The notes under the pieces were generated by a model, which saw only the letters and a program-made list of their open reading frames with translations, did not search any database and was not told where the DNA came from. A stretch of DNA of 64,000 bases, from NCBI GenBank assembly GCA_902805475.1, contig CADCSX010000023.1, positions 2,790,001 to 2,854,000 on the forward strand. The letters are read 5' to 3'. Of the stretch, positions 35,043-46,489 are shown piece after piece. The stretch is from Entonaema liquescens (Eukaryota; Ascomycota; Sordariomycetes; Xylariales; Xylariaceae). Numbering within the stretch: the stretch's first letter is position 1; the number at the start of each line of letters is the position of its first letter. Made by a program: the position numbers and the translations under genes.

Positions 35043-37553
35043 TTGATTTTTCTCTTCTTCAACATTTTCAATTATACCAACCTATTATACAACAAGAAAA
35101 TATCCAAAATATCCAAAATACCTGGACAACCCCGAAAACCCGAAGCCTATGGCTATCTTTCGCGAACAGGAGGGCTTCCCCAAGTGCCTCCTTCACTCAG
35201 ACACGATGCCTACGAAACTAAGGACGTACGAAGCATGAAGATCCGCGAGCTTCTATCTCAGAGCTCCGCCAAAGGTGCTACTCCATACCTGGGACTCGGC
35301 TCGCGACTTTCGCAGATCTGGTTCAACCGATGGACTGTCTTACTACTCTTGGTTTTGGTCAACTTCCTTTTAACCATAGGGTCTCTGAATGGAAACCTCG
35401 ATGACGCTAAGGTGAAGGCTCTGGCGGCATGTACGAAGGTCGAAGACGTTGGTAGTGCCATGGCTTCGATGCCTCATTACCTGTCCGTTGGAGTCAACCG
35501 CCTCACTGCGTCTGGTATCACCGAATCCGTGCACGCTTTGATGACCATTCTCGACATGATCCTTACCGGTATCGAGCAGCTGATTCTCTTCGTTATCGGT
35601 ATGATGACAGACACCTACGTCTGCTTGATTACTATGGTAGTTCACGGAGCATTGAATGCATCATCCCTCGTCATCACCGAAACCACTGATGCTATGAACG
35701 ATGCTATCGATGGTGTTGCCAAGGCCATCAACGGCACAGCTGACAACCTCCAGAAGCCTGTGGACACCATGTACTCGATTATAAACGGCGCGATCAATGT
35801 GGGCGATAAAGCTACCAGCGCTGTTGGGGGAGCTATTGACACTGCAACAGCGGCTGTTGGAGGCGCTATCGAGACTGCGATTGGCGGCATTGGTGATATC
35901 TTCAACAAACGTGATGATACTCCACCTCCGCCAGAGATCACAGGCGCTATCTTCAAACGTATTGACATTCCGCCTAAACCGGAAATCGCTGGCGATATCA
36001 GAGCGGTTGCTGCCAAGCTCTCGAACGTTAATATTAACACCACCGGTTTTGTGTCAGATTTAGATGCCCTCAACAAAGAACTCCCGGATTTCGACCAGAT
36101 CAAGAACCTCACCGCTATGGCTGTATCGTTCCCATTCAATCTTATCCGAGAAGAACTCACCAAGGTCTACGGCAACTGGCAGTTTAACGATAGTGTATTC
36201 CCCGTAGCTAAGAAGGAGGCCCTTTCCTTCTGTTCTGACAACACGGCTATCAACGACTTCTTCGACGGACTGTACGAAATCGCCCATACTGCAAAGGTTG
36301 TGGCAATTGTGGTGTTGATCATTCTTGCGATCGCCGCCTGTATCCCAATGGCCTACATAGAGATACGACGATGGCGTCGTTCTCAGATCTGTGCTACAGA
36401 CGCGTATGACGACATGGATCTTGTATACATGTCTTCACGCCCTCACACAGCTCGGGTTGGTTATTGGATTGCTTCGAAGTTCGGAGAGAAGCGAAGGGTT
36501 CTAGTACGATGGTGTATCGCATACGCTACGTCACTCCCGGCCCTCTTCGTTCTTTCCCTCGCATTAGCTGGATTTTTCTCTTGCTTCTGCCAGTGGATGT
36601 TATTAAACACAATCCAGAAGGAGATCCCTGAGCTTGCCGATCAAGTCGGAGACTTTGCCAACCAGGTGGTGGGCACTCTGGACAGTGTCTCACAGAAGTG
36701 GGCGGACGACGCAAATGGTGTCATTACTTCCTTCAGCACTGAGATTAACGACGATATCCTTGGAAAGGTAACTAACGGTACTGCCGCTATCAACAACACT
36801 CTAAATACATTCATGTCAGAGATTGACAAGGGCCTTACTACAGTCTTCGGACATACAATGTTCAAGGATCTTGCCGCGAACACGGTTCGATGCTTGATCG
36901 GGCTGAAGGTTGAATCAGTCCAAAAGGGTCTCACCTGGGTACACGACCACGCCCATATCAACTTCCCCATGTTCCCCAATGACGTCTTCTCTGTCGGTGC
37001 CGCTAAATCCATCTCTGGTGATTCGGATCTAACATCCTTCCTGGCCTCTCCAAGTAGCGTTACTACTGACGAGATAACGGGTTCTGTCACTCATGTTACA
37101 GATTGGTTGCGCAGCAACATCATCCAGGATGCGTTGGTTGCGGCCGGTCTGCTCTTAGTCTATGTGATAATCGTCCTGATAGGTGTCATCCGCACTCTAG
37201 TCGGCCATAGCGACGCTGCAGGAGATGCTCGCAAGAGGCGAATAGACAACTTCGATCCGTCTCAACCCGGTGGAGGCAACCCGTCTATGCAGATGCCGCA
37301 GTTCAGCAGCGCAGGCGATGCCAGCGCTCACTCCGACCGTCAAACCTCGCCATTTGCTCGGGATGACGCCTTCAGCCGCGGAACCGTGCATGGCGGGCCC
37401 GTCACGACCGAGGAGGCACCTCCATACACTCGTCATAGTAGCTATGTTCAGTATGGCGACACAAAACGCGGGGGCCACGACCCGTTTCCTCCCAACTACA
37501 ACGGTGGACGAGCTCTGACTGAGGACCCCTTTCAAGACCCTAAGCGCGGTTAA
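35043..37553 (+). CDS. PRM1: Plasma membrane fusion protein PRM1
   Basis: A single long exon. The PRM1 pattern is clear: five hydrophobic segments (WTVLLLLVLVNFLL; a long segment around MILTGIEQLILFVIGMMTD; AKVVAIVVLIILAIAAC; LPALFVLSLALAGFF; ALVAAGLLLVYVIIVLIGV), two large extracellular loops with N-glycosylation sites, and conserved Cys residues around the second loop. A hydrophilic cytosolic tail is rich in Pro and Tyr and ends in DPFQDPKRG. PRM1 promotes plasma-membrane merger during mating and hyphal fusion. The start is uncertain: the open frame begins at 35043 (836 residues), but its first 30 residues look like translated leader; the next in-frame Met is 35235 (772 residues), while the intervening LPQVPPSLRHDAYETKD looks conserved. 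A small upstream exon may be missing. Confidence 0.93.
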   Translation: MIFLFFNIFNYTNLLYNKKISKISKIPGQPRKPEAYGYLSRTGGLPQVPPSLRHDAYETKDVRSMKIRELLSQSSAKGATPYLGLGSRLSQIWFNRWTVLLLLVLVNFLLTIGSLNGNLDDAKVKALAACTKVEDVGSAMASMPHYLSVGVNRLTASGITESVHALMTILDMILTGIEQLILFVIGMMTDTYVCLITMVVHGALNASSLVITETTDAMNDAIDGVAKAINGTADNLQKPVDTMYSIINGAINVGDKATSAVGGAIDTATAAVGGAIETAIGGIGDIFNKRDDTPPPPEITGAIFKRIDIPPKPEIAGDIRAVAAKLSNVNINTTGFVSDLDALNKELPDFDQIKNLTAMAVSFPFNLIREELTKVYGNWQFNDSVFPVAKKEALSFCSDNTAINDFFDGLYEIAHTAKVVAIVVLIILAIAACIPMAYIEIRRWRRSQICATDAYDDMDLVYMSSRPHTARVGYWIASKFGEKRRVLVRWCIAYATSLPALFVLSLALAGFFSCFCQWMLLNTIQKEIPELADQVGDFANQVVGTLDSVSQKWADDANGVITSFSTEINDDILGKVTNGTAAINNTLNTFMSEIDKGLTTVFGHTMFKDLAANTVRCLIGLKVESVQKGLTWVHDHAHINFPMFPNDVFSVGAAKSISGDSDLTSFLASPSSVTTDEITGSVTHVTDWLRSNIIQDALVAAGLLLVYVIIVLIGVIRTLVGHSDAAGDARKRRIDNFDPSQPGGGNPSMQMPQFSSAGDASAHSDRQTSPFARDDAFSRGTVHGGPVTTEEAPPYTRHSSYVQYGDTKRGGHDPFPPNYNGGRALTEDPFQDPKRG

Positions 37554-38900
37554 TCACCATTATTAAATCTCCTTGGGTAACTATGCACAGTCAGCATACA
37601 CCCTCTTCTTTGTTCTTGTCCTTTATTCATCAGCGATTATTGTTATACATACATATACCCAAACAACCCTTTTTTTTCCTCACTAATATCAACACACCCT
37701 ATATCTCCTTTTGTAGATACCTCTAGGGTATTCAGACGCGACGTAGATGAATAGATGAGGCATCATTCTTGCATCGGCATTGGTACGGTACGGCACGGCA
37801 TAGCATTTCATGACATTGCGTCAGCGGCATTCATTCGTTCATTTGTCTAGCATACTCATCAGACGAAGAGAAAAAAGGAGAAAGAGAGATCCGGTATCTC
37901 GGCTCAAGCCATCAATGTAATTATTTTTAAGTCTTCTTTGTATTTCCGTCTGGACTTCGCGTCCCTGGAATGGACTCCTGGTTTACTAGAGATTGGTCGT
38001 TGGACATTGCATCTACGGCGTTTACGCAAAGGGAGGACTGTACGATAATAGGGATGATTGATTGCATATTAGTTCAGCGACAACAACTAAAAAATGAATA
38101 TTATTATAGTAACTTGATTGCATCTTTCTCATTGAGATTAATGTGCGTGTTTTCTAATGATATTGGGTCGAAGGCTACCAAGAATGCGACTGTAGGGTGA
38201 GTCGTAGCTCCTTATTTTATACTAAGCGGCCCAGCATTTTACGTGACAAGATACCAGCGTAAAATACCTAGGCGGGTAGCCAGCACGGTAGGGGAAGGTG
38301 ATGTAAATAATCCTTCCATTGCACATTTCCTTAGGTAGATAGAAATCATATGCAGTCTGTTTGTGATTCGTTATATACACGCCGAAGTAGAAGGCTATTC
38401 CCATGCAACCATACCCTTACGAGATCAAAGCCCAACATGAGGGTAAATCAAATATGACGGCACTCGAGTCCATTGTTCTCATTATATATTAAATTTAAAC
38501 ATCTAGCTACACTACACCACGCCTAAGGCCTGGCCAAAATAGTGGTGCTTTCCTGGTGGCGTGCCCGTAGCTCTGGCTCTTGGTAGAAATATCTTGGGCG
38601 ATACCACATAGATTCCTCTCAAGCCTAGTACATATGTTGGCAACAGGTCGGGAGGAGTTATTGGCAGAACTCGAATGTCCTGAATACCGGGGGGTAAGCT
38701 TCTCTTATGTTGGTTTACACTCGGTGGTATGATAATCAGGTACCAATCGAGAGCGTGCTCCAGCATTACCAACATCCCTAGTCCTAAGAGCCCGCGTAGA
38801 GCTTGGCCACGAGGAGTAGTTAAAAGGCACCGCCGTCCCAGGACTCCTCCCCGGGGCCGGCACACCGCGCTCGCCTAAGCCGACAGCCAACCTCTGCTAT
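37554..38900. other. Convergent 3' region
   Basis: Between PRM1 and the convergent peroxin gene. A 117-residue open frame on the minus strand (38,512-38,865) has no recognised feature. The rest is A/T-rich. Confidence 0.45.
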
Positions 38901-40006
38901 CTATCGTGCCGTCGTAGGGAAGCTCCGCGAACTCAAGAACATGCCCTTAACGCTACGGATCGCATCCTTGGTCCTCTTCACCTCGTCGTTCGCCTCCGCG
39001 GCGCTGCGCCCGTACCCGAACCCCCGTGGATCGACGAGAAGTCCATCATGGGCGGCACCCCCAGCTTGTCCACCTCGTCGCGCACCTCCCGCAGCAGGGT
39101 ATTCAGGTCCGCCGCGCCCTCCGCGTGCCGCACGTGCATGTCGTTCATCTCGCGCAGCGACGCCCGGAGCGCCGTCAATCGCCGCACCTGCGAGTCCACG
39201 GGCCGGTCCGACAGGCTGCTCACGCTAGACCCGAACTCCTGGCTCGTCATGACCGGCGACGTCTGCGTGCCGATGTCCCGGTGGAACAGCTCCGTCGGGT
39301 CGCTGAAGGTGCTCTCGTCGTCCGCGTACGAGCCCTCGTCTAGTCTCGACCGCAGCGGCTTGCCGTTGTGGTACGGCACCTCGCTCGCCGTGTCCTCGAG
39401 TTTTTCTACCAACTGCTCGAGCTTCGAGCCCACGTGCGCGTAGAACTCGGCCCGCGCGTCGTTCAGGCTGCCGACGAGGGGGTTGATGCCGAAGCGCGCG
39501 GTGCCGTAGAGGAGCGTCCATATGCCGCCGGAGACGGCGAGGATGTTGGCGAGGCGGGAGGGCGTGATGAGGGGTTCTGGTTTGGGCGCGGTGGTGAGGA
39601 ATTCGGGGTAGGTTATGATTGGAGCTGGGTTGCTCGTCGGCGATGAAGTCGCTTGGAGAACTTTCTCGGCTTCTCTACTTTCTTCGACGGCCTGCTTCTC
39701 ACGTGTCTCCTCGTGGGATTCGGTGCTCGTAGGAGTATCCGAAGGCTGCTGTGCATCTTGCTTGCCTTCGTCCAGCAGCTGCTGAACTTGGGTATCGTCG
39801 AGTCCTTTGCCTTTAAGGAATTCTCTTTTCTTTTCTATACTAGAGTTTTGAACCGTCTCGTCCTTCAAGAACTTCCGGGCTTGGTCGAGAGTGACCTCCG
39901 TTGCCATTGTATCGGTATCCTGAGAGTCGCTTGGTTCGGGCGCATCTTTTGTTGCCTCGTACTGTGCGTGTTGCCAGGATGGTATCTTTGACTTGGGGTC
40001 GGCCAT
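38901..40006 (-). CDS. PEX14: Pex14-domain peroxin (PEX14 / PEX33 type), with apparent 1-nt frameshift
   Basis: No intron is needed. With one base added the gene encodes 368 residues; as given it ends early at 38978. Residues about 40-75 form the Pex14 N-terminal fold (ARKFLKDETVQNSSIEKKRE, then FLKGKGLDDTQVQQLLDEG), which binds Pex5 and Pex19. A hydrophobic segment follows (SRLANILAVSGGIWTLLYGT), then a long helical stretch with RAEFYAHVGSKLEQLVEKL. At 39015-39017 one G (minus strand) is missing; restoring it replaces the Arg-rich out-of-frame tail with YGRSAAEANDEVKRTKDAIR and an SSRSFP-containing end, the natural tail. The domain begins about 38 residues in, whereas classical fungal Pex14 starts near the N-terminus, so the related peroxin Pex33 is a real alternative. 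Confidence 0.85.
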
Positions 40007-42194
40007 GATGGCAGAGACAATACTGGTGGACCCTTCTATCCAATGAAGAATATCAGGAATGCGAATAGACTGAAAAGGATAGAATTGGATTGCTGAGTTT
40101 GAGACAATTTGATCTTGTAGTACCTAATAGGTAAACAACGGCAACGGCAATGGCAACGCGAGGTACCAATCTTAGGTATCTCTGGCGTAATCAGCCTCGG
40201 TACATTTTCCGGGGTGCTCTAAATTGGAACCGAGCTATGGCTGGGGAGTACCTAGGTACATGTTGATAGGGAAAGATAGGGACACCGATGAACTTGGCGG
40301 AATTATCTAACAATTCATAACTTGTACAACTTAATGCCTACCTAACATTTCTCATATTCGACTTCAACTTTCAGCTGTGCCTTTCACCGACCTCACCCTT
40401 AGGTACGTTTAAGAGGTACCTCTGTACTTGTACATTCCTACATGTACCTAATCTTACATGTATTTGAACTGGTTCTACACGTGACACAGTCATCAATCGC
40501 GCCCTCTCAACTCGAATCATTTCATCGTCAATACGTTTCTCTCGATTGGAGGAGGTTTAAAAGACTTGGTGGCAAGGATCATCTCAGTACGGGAAAGATT
40601 TATATTTCGCTTGATTAAGATTATCTCTCTATTCGTCTCATATCGCCACCTTTTGACGAGTTCTTGGGTCATATATATTGAATATTCCGAGACGTGCCTC
40701 CGATCTCATTATCTCATTATCGCATTATCTCATTATTATCACAGGTCGAAAAACATTTGGTACCCACCTGCATCACTACCGACGATCAAGAAAACGACCA
40801 TTCAATTTTCCTATTCGATATTGTTCGGTTGAAGTGAGCGGATTCCCTTTTGCCTTTGAGCTTTGCGCTCCTAGTTGTTACGCCTAGTTGTTACGCCTAG
40901 AAACGTTCGGTTATTTAGAAGACTAAAGCGGAAGGCTTTCCCGAAACCACAGACCAATCGTCCGAAGAGTCGCTAAAGTTTGACGAGGTACTCAGCTGGA
41001 AATCGAAAAGGTATCCAATTGAAAAGGGAATCGCCTATCATTTAGCTTAGCCTGTCAGCCACAGCTTGGAAATATATGAGGATTCTCGGAATTCTCAATT
41101 CATCATCATGTAAGTCTTAGCTGCAAATCCTGATAATGAGTCCTTCCTTTTCTCTCGTCAGCATACGTCAAGTCCCCTATCCCAAGTTCATCATCAGTAT
41201 CTGTACCAATATCCTTGGAGAATTAAAGGGGGGGAGAGTGGTTGAGGGAGAAACCGTATCATAAATTATCCGTGTGATGAGAGATGATATGTTGGGTATT
41301 CAAGTGAATATATAGATGGTGATGATAAGGAGAAGGTTGATAAAGAGAGGTAATAAGGGAATGGGGATTTGGGGAATGGTGCAACTCGATGCCGATGCGA
41401 TGCATAACGCAGGTCAATGCTTGTTTGCCTTGAGGGGGGTAATGGTGCGCGTATACGGTGCGTGTTACGAGGTATAAAAGAAAATCTTTGTCGTCGGGGG
41501 GATTGGCTGCTGGGCTGCTGGGCTTCTGGGCTGCTGGCTTGCATCGACTGTGTCGAAAAAAGGGTCTTGGTGTGTTGCCTCAAATATATCGTTGAACAAT
41601 TTCAACTGGTTGAAGCTTCGATCCAATGGTCAAAATGACCAATGACCAATGACCAATCGCAATCACATATTCCCCGATCTAAGAATCCAAGCATTCAAAG
41701 CATTCAAAGCATCCAAGCATTCAAGCATCCAGGCATCTAAGCGGCAACCTGCTTCTTCCTCTTACACCCGACCCGGGGACTTGTTTGCGTACCGCATGTA
41801 CCAAAGACAACCAAAGGCACCAAAAAAGAACCACCAATATAGTACCACGCATAAACCAACGGAAAGGCAGCCCATCATACATCAGTGTGTCACGGTGTGT
41901 CACGGCGTCTGACGCCCCAAGCTTATTTCAACTTCGATTTTTTTAAAAAAAAAAAAAATAAAGAGGACAACCCCTTGCGGCTTGCGCGCCACCCCCAAAA
42001 AAATAAAATAGCTATCATTATCCTACGTCGGACCTTACATATATACCTAACTTGTTCTTTCATTTTCAAACACCAATTTCGTCATTCATCATTCAAATCA
42101 TCCCCAACTTCACTTATCACTTATTCCCTCCCTCATTCACCATCTAAAATATCCCCCAAACCTATCAACTCTTCTAATCAAACTTACCCCAAAA
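40007..42194. promoter_or_regulatory. Divergent promoter region, peroxin / IES2
   Basis: 2.2 kb between divergent start codons. It is rich in TAGGTA/TACCTA motifs (40,120-40,460), has three AATGACC units near 41,634-41,658, GGGCTGCTGGGCTTCTG repeats near 41,510-41,540, and CATTCAAAG/CATCCAAG units near 41,690-41,735. The last roughly 400 bases before 42,195 lack an ATG on the plus strand and are C/T/A-rich, as expected for the IES2 leader. Confidence 0.5.
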
Positions 42195-43637
42195 ATGACT
42201 TCTCGTCCAAGACGTGCAGCTGCCCAGAGGGCAAACACAGCTATAACTGACATGGTCGATAGCGACAACCATATCAATAGTCGTACGGGCAGAACCATGT
42301 CCTCCAGGACTTCTCGCCGATCTGAGGGTAAGAGTGCCGCGGCATCTGACTTGCGCGGTCCTCCTTCCGATCCCTCAGACTCTAACCAGCATATCCATTT
42401 TACAGTTAAGCTTCCCGCAAGCAAGCTTCGCCAGGCTACTTCTAGCCGCGCCGGTCAATCCAGCCGTCAGCAACCTTCTACCCCTGGAACCGGGGATGGG
42501 AAGCGGAACCGTTCTCAAAAGAAGAGCTATGTAGTAGATACTAGCGATGACGAAGACGAAGACGAGGCAGAGGACGAAGTTCAAGTTGAAGAGGACGACG
42601 ATGACGATGATGATGACGACGACGACGAAGACGCCGAGGGAGAGGATGACGACATGGCAGACGAGGACGCCGAAGGAGAAATTGTCGTGGACGACACTAT
42701 GGATATCGACGCCGAAGGAGACGACGATGATCTTGGTGAAGAAGATGCCGAGGGCGAAGACGATGACATGGATGTGGATAACATCCCACCCCCAGCACCT
42801 GTAATCAAAGTCTCGAAGCCACAAGCTAAGAGTACCCCCACCGGCAAGTCCAAGGCCTCTAGTAAATCTAACACGAAGGCTGCTGCCTCCCAAGCGAAGG
42901 ACAGCGACGATGACGAAGAACTTAGCGAACTTGAAAGTGACGCCGACGAAATTCAGGACACCGTCAAGGTAGGAGGAGGCCATGAAGAAGATGCTGAAGG
43001 GGAGGACGAGGAAATCGGAGCAACCAACATCGCCGAGGATGACGAAGACGACGACGCTGATAGCGACGGTGGCGCCGAAACTCCTGATCTCACCCGAATG
43101 ACTAAACGACAGCGTGCCCGCTTTGAGGAGAATGGAGACTCACTGCTAAAACTCTCCGACGGTAAGCAATTTATGTCACCTAATCCTCATCAGTCTGAAC
43201 TAACAAAATTACAGAGGTGCAAGCAAAGAAGCATTTCACAGCCGAGGAAATTTCTATGCGCCGTGCCGAGATGGCACGCCGACGTCGTAACTTGAGTGAG
43301 AAGCGAAACGAGGAAGTGAAGGTAAGCTAGTGATATTTTCAAGAACTGATTAATGTAGCGAAGAGAATACGATAACTAATAACTCGGATTTCAGATGGAG
43401 ACTATAAACAAATTACTTAAAAAACAAGCTCCCAAGACTAACCGCAAGTCACAACTGGCCGGAGACCAGACCCCCGACGCTGAATCTCGGAAACCCAACC
43501 CAGTATTTGTCAGATGGGTCAGCAACAAGGATGGCAGTCGGGTCGCTGTCCCCGATGAGATGCTTGCTGGACCATCCGGCAGGGTTTTTGTCCCAGGCGG
43601 CCTTGGACGCGGGAAGATGGTAGAGGAAGTCTCGTAG
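42195..43637 (+). CDS. IES2: INO80 complex subunit Ies2 (PAPA-1 domain)
   Basis: Three exons, 42195-43161, 43215-43321 and 43395-43637, encode 438 residues with matching phases. The N-terminus is basic and Ser/Arg-rich. Residues about 115-305 are a very acidic, disordered region with repeated DAEGEDDD blocks. The C-terminal part has TKRQRARFEENG and the PAPA-1-like core (VQAKKHFTAEEISMRRAEMA, then RRRRNLSEKRNEEVKMETIN), followed by LLKKQAPK. This arrangement matches Ies2, an activator of the INO80 nucleosome-remodelling ATPase in the nucleus. The acidic tract may contact histones; that is inference. A run of ten Asp codons (GAC/GAT) near 42,592-42,630 is a likely length-variable site. Confidence 0.9.
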
Positions 43638-45151
43638 GGCGCAGAGGATCACGATCCTAATTGCTCTAAATTGACAAACATCACGCATGTTTTGTCGTAA
43701 TATCATCTAGATTATATTAATAAGTGTGTGTATTATGGGCTCGTCAGGTTTCTTTCATTGTGGCAAAAATAAAGGGCATCATGTTATTATATTGGGATCA
43801 GAAGCTATGCTACAGAAATAGCAAGGGTAGTGATATTTAATAGACTGGAGTTTTTATGGTGTAGTTAATGGTATCTCAAAGTCAAGGCAAACTCAGATGT
43901 TCCGTCCTGGCTCGTGGTTAGAAACCTTCCGTTTACTGTGCCCCAAGTAGATAAATTGTTTGATACGGTTGTTTCCTCTGCAGAATTATACGTATAAGCT
44001 ACAAATATTGAAGATTAAACCCCTGTAGAACCCAAAATCAATAATTTGTTAGTAAACATGTTCTTTCAGATAACCTCGAATGCTTAGTACAGAATGTTTT
44101 ATTATCTTAGGATCTGGGCAATACCGGATTCTACATAAACATATTCACCTCCTTACTTGTGCATTTGTGCGTTGCGTTCGATAGTAGATAGTTTGGGTCT
44201 ATGTACGAGTTCAAAGTAATATTTTTGGTAGGCTCGTTTACTCGTACACCTCATCCACCGAATCTTTTCTCGACCCGATTACAATTTCGTAAACATCAGT
44301 TCACGTTGATATCACCCATTAATTGCCGTCAAGGTCATTTGGCTGCCAGAGCTCACATGTGTACCTATGTGCCTGAATATGGAAGACAATCTCTTTGACA
44401 AAGCTTGGTTGTGAGTAACAAGTTATTGTATCTTTGTACATTTGCTATGTTCATCATCGTTGTATCTCGTTCCATCTCGTTCCTGGACCCACTGGCCTGG
44501 GAGTATTTAACGCAGTCTCCCGTCGATGACGGCTGCGCAGTGAATCACTGCTTTCCGTACTAGCGAGGCATTGAGGCCGTGGCTTGCCAGGCCATATATA
44601 TACGTCCTTAAACAAGTGACCGCTTTCCGTAGTTCGTTCTAAGAGCCTCAATATAAAAAAAACCCCCACCGCTTAAAAAACCAAATCATTTAACGAATTC
44701 TACAGCTGGTGTCTCGTCGTTGACTCACCGCCTGCCACTTGTACTTGATTCACTCGAAGCACAAACAGCATTCAACATCATCGTCACCTTGTACGTACCT
44801 ACAGTCACACTGCTGAGCTGGCGTGCCTCAAGTTGCGAAGACCTTCGCTGGCAAGCAAATGTTTATAAAATTATTCCTCAGCTGCTGGACCTGAATGTTG
44901 GAAGTTTTCGTTCCTACATTCTCCAATCTCCTCTTTTGACTTCTGCCAATCTCTCTTCTCATATTCAAACATCCTGCTTCCCAAAAACTCTTTACGAGAT
45001 TATCAAATCGGGTCAACTTCGCCAAACATCTAGACAATTATTATCTACCTACCAAGGTACACTCACAACATTATACTAATCGCCGCCACGTTTCTACCTA
45101 CCATTACTTTTATATCACCTACCACAACAAATAAACAAACCAACCGCTACG
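43638..45151. other. Intergenic region of about 1.5 kb
   Basis: A/T-rich, with no motif-bearing frame. A 119-residue open frame at 44,720-45,079 lies just upstream of the next gene and is more likely leader sequence than a protein. Confidence 0.45.
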
Positions 45152-46048
45152 ATGCCAGAAAAGCGATCGTTCTCCTCTGAACACGAGGAGCGTGCTGACC
45201 GCAAGCGTATCCGCACCGAATGGGTCACGGGCGCGAGCAAAAAGGATAAAAACAAGGCTATCAACATGGCCCTGAGCAGAGCAAATGTCGGGAAGAAATA
45301 CACCTGGATGGACCAGGTAAGCCCTCTCCTAGTCCTCTATGGGAACTCCGGCTAGTTTGGCTATAGCAATATGTTATCTGAAAGGTTACGTAGTGCTGAC
45401 CCGTCCCTATAGGCTACAGGTGCTATTAAAAACCCCGAGCCGCCTGTTAATAAGCCTGCGGTGCCGGAAAAAGATGGCCTCCTAGATTGCCCGGGCAGCC
45501 CTGAGCGGCCTGCCCTTGCAAGTCCTCCCTCTACCGTTGTCAATATCAGTCCCGTGCAGTCGAGCGATGGGAACGCGTCCGGAGACGTCACTGAGGATTT
45601 CGATCCCGTAGTTGCAGAAATGGAAAATGCGCTGGCTGAGGACGAAGAGTTCTCCGAAATAATAGCGGGAATGGAGGAGGAGCTAGCTAATGACGCGGAT
45701 ATAGAGAAGCAAGTTGCCGAGGGCCAGGCGACTGAGCCAAAGCCAGCTGACGGCTCCTCGGCATGCCCCATTGTTATCCCCTCCAGAGACCCCAGCCCTG
45801 GCCCGGCCTCACACACGGACGAGACGCCTGCTAAGAACAAAGCGGATGGGAAGAATCCGGCTCTACCAACCCCTCCCAAGGCGGTCGAGACGAAGGAAAA
45901 GCCGGTGAAGAAACCAGAGAAGAAGCCAACGCAGAAGAAGTCGAAACCGGTTGTTCAAGAGCCAGAGGAGGATCCCGCAGTGGCGGAGGCCCATGAGCAG
46001 GCCGACTTATTTATAATGCTCAGCTTCATCGAACAGTTTGTCTATTGA
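45152..46048 (+). CDS. Acidic, probably nuclear hypothetical protein
   Basis: Two exons, 45152-45316 and 45413-46048, with a 96-nt intron, encode 266 residues. The start MPEKRSFSSEHEERADRKRI is charged and contains a probable nuclear localisation signal (RKRIRTEW). ALSRANVGKKYTWMDQ precedes the intron. The second exon is Pro- and Glu/Asp-rich, with an acidic helical segment (VAEMENALAEDEEFSEIIAG, then MEEELANDADIEKQVAEG) and a Lys/Pro-rich tract (KPVKKPEKKPTQKKSKPV). The last residues are hydrophobic. I do not recognise a family. It sits next to the kinase-like gene and another orphan, a patch that looks lineage-specific. Confidence 0.65.
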
Positions 46049-46489
46049 AAAGGAATACTTTCCACTTGAATATATATTCCACTCACGGAATAGGTGGTCC
46101 TCGGCCGGCGACGAAGGGTGGAGATTTTGCTTTTTAGGGGGCGTATATTATATTATATTGCATAGCACCAACAATGATACCCATATTTCGTTTTCGGGGA
46201 GAATAATACCAGATTGTCCGTTAGGATTTCTTCCTTACTTCGTGACCTCGATTATAATTAGTGTCCATCTTCCACTAAGCCTATTGTAGAAAACGGTGGT
46301 CCATCTTTCTCAGTGCGCTCGTAAACTCAAAGCAAAGAGACCTTAAATCTCTTTGATCAATATACCGGAACGGGAAATGCAGAAGGCGTATATAAGTTAT
46401 GTAATACGTGAGTATAAATCAAGGCCCTCCCTAGGTAGCTAAACAGCTAAACTACATGCTACCGTCGTTTGCAACCCGATATCATAAAT
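46049..46489. other. Short intergenic region with TATA-like site
   Basis: 441 bp between two same-strand genes. A GTATATAAG sequence at about 46,389-46,397, roughly 95 bases before the next start codon, could be a TATA box; this is a weak call. Confidence 0.4.

Noticed and set aside
38512..38865. 117-residue minus-strand frame beyond the peroxin gene
   Set aside because: No recognisable domain; probably chance in the 3' region.
42375..42983. 202-residue frame antisense to IES2
   Set aside because: Mirror of the acidic Asp/Glu repeat; reads as a Val/Ile-rich stretch only because of that composition.
44720..45079. 119-residue plus-strand frame upstream of 45,152
   Set aside because: More likely promoter or leader of the next gene; no motif seen.
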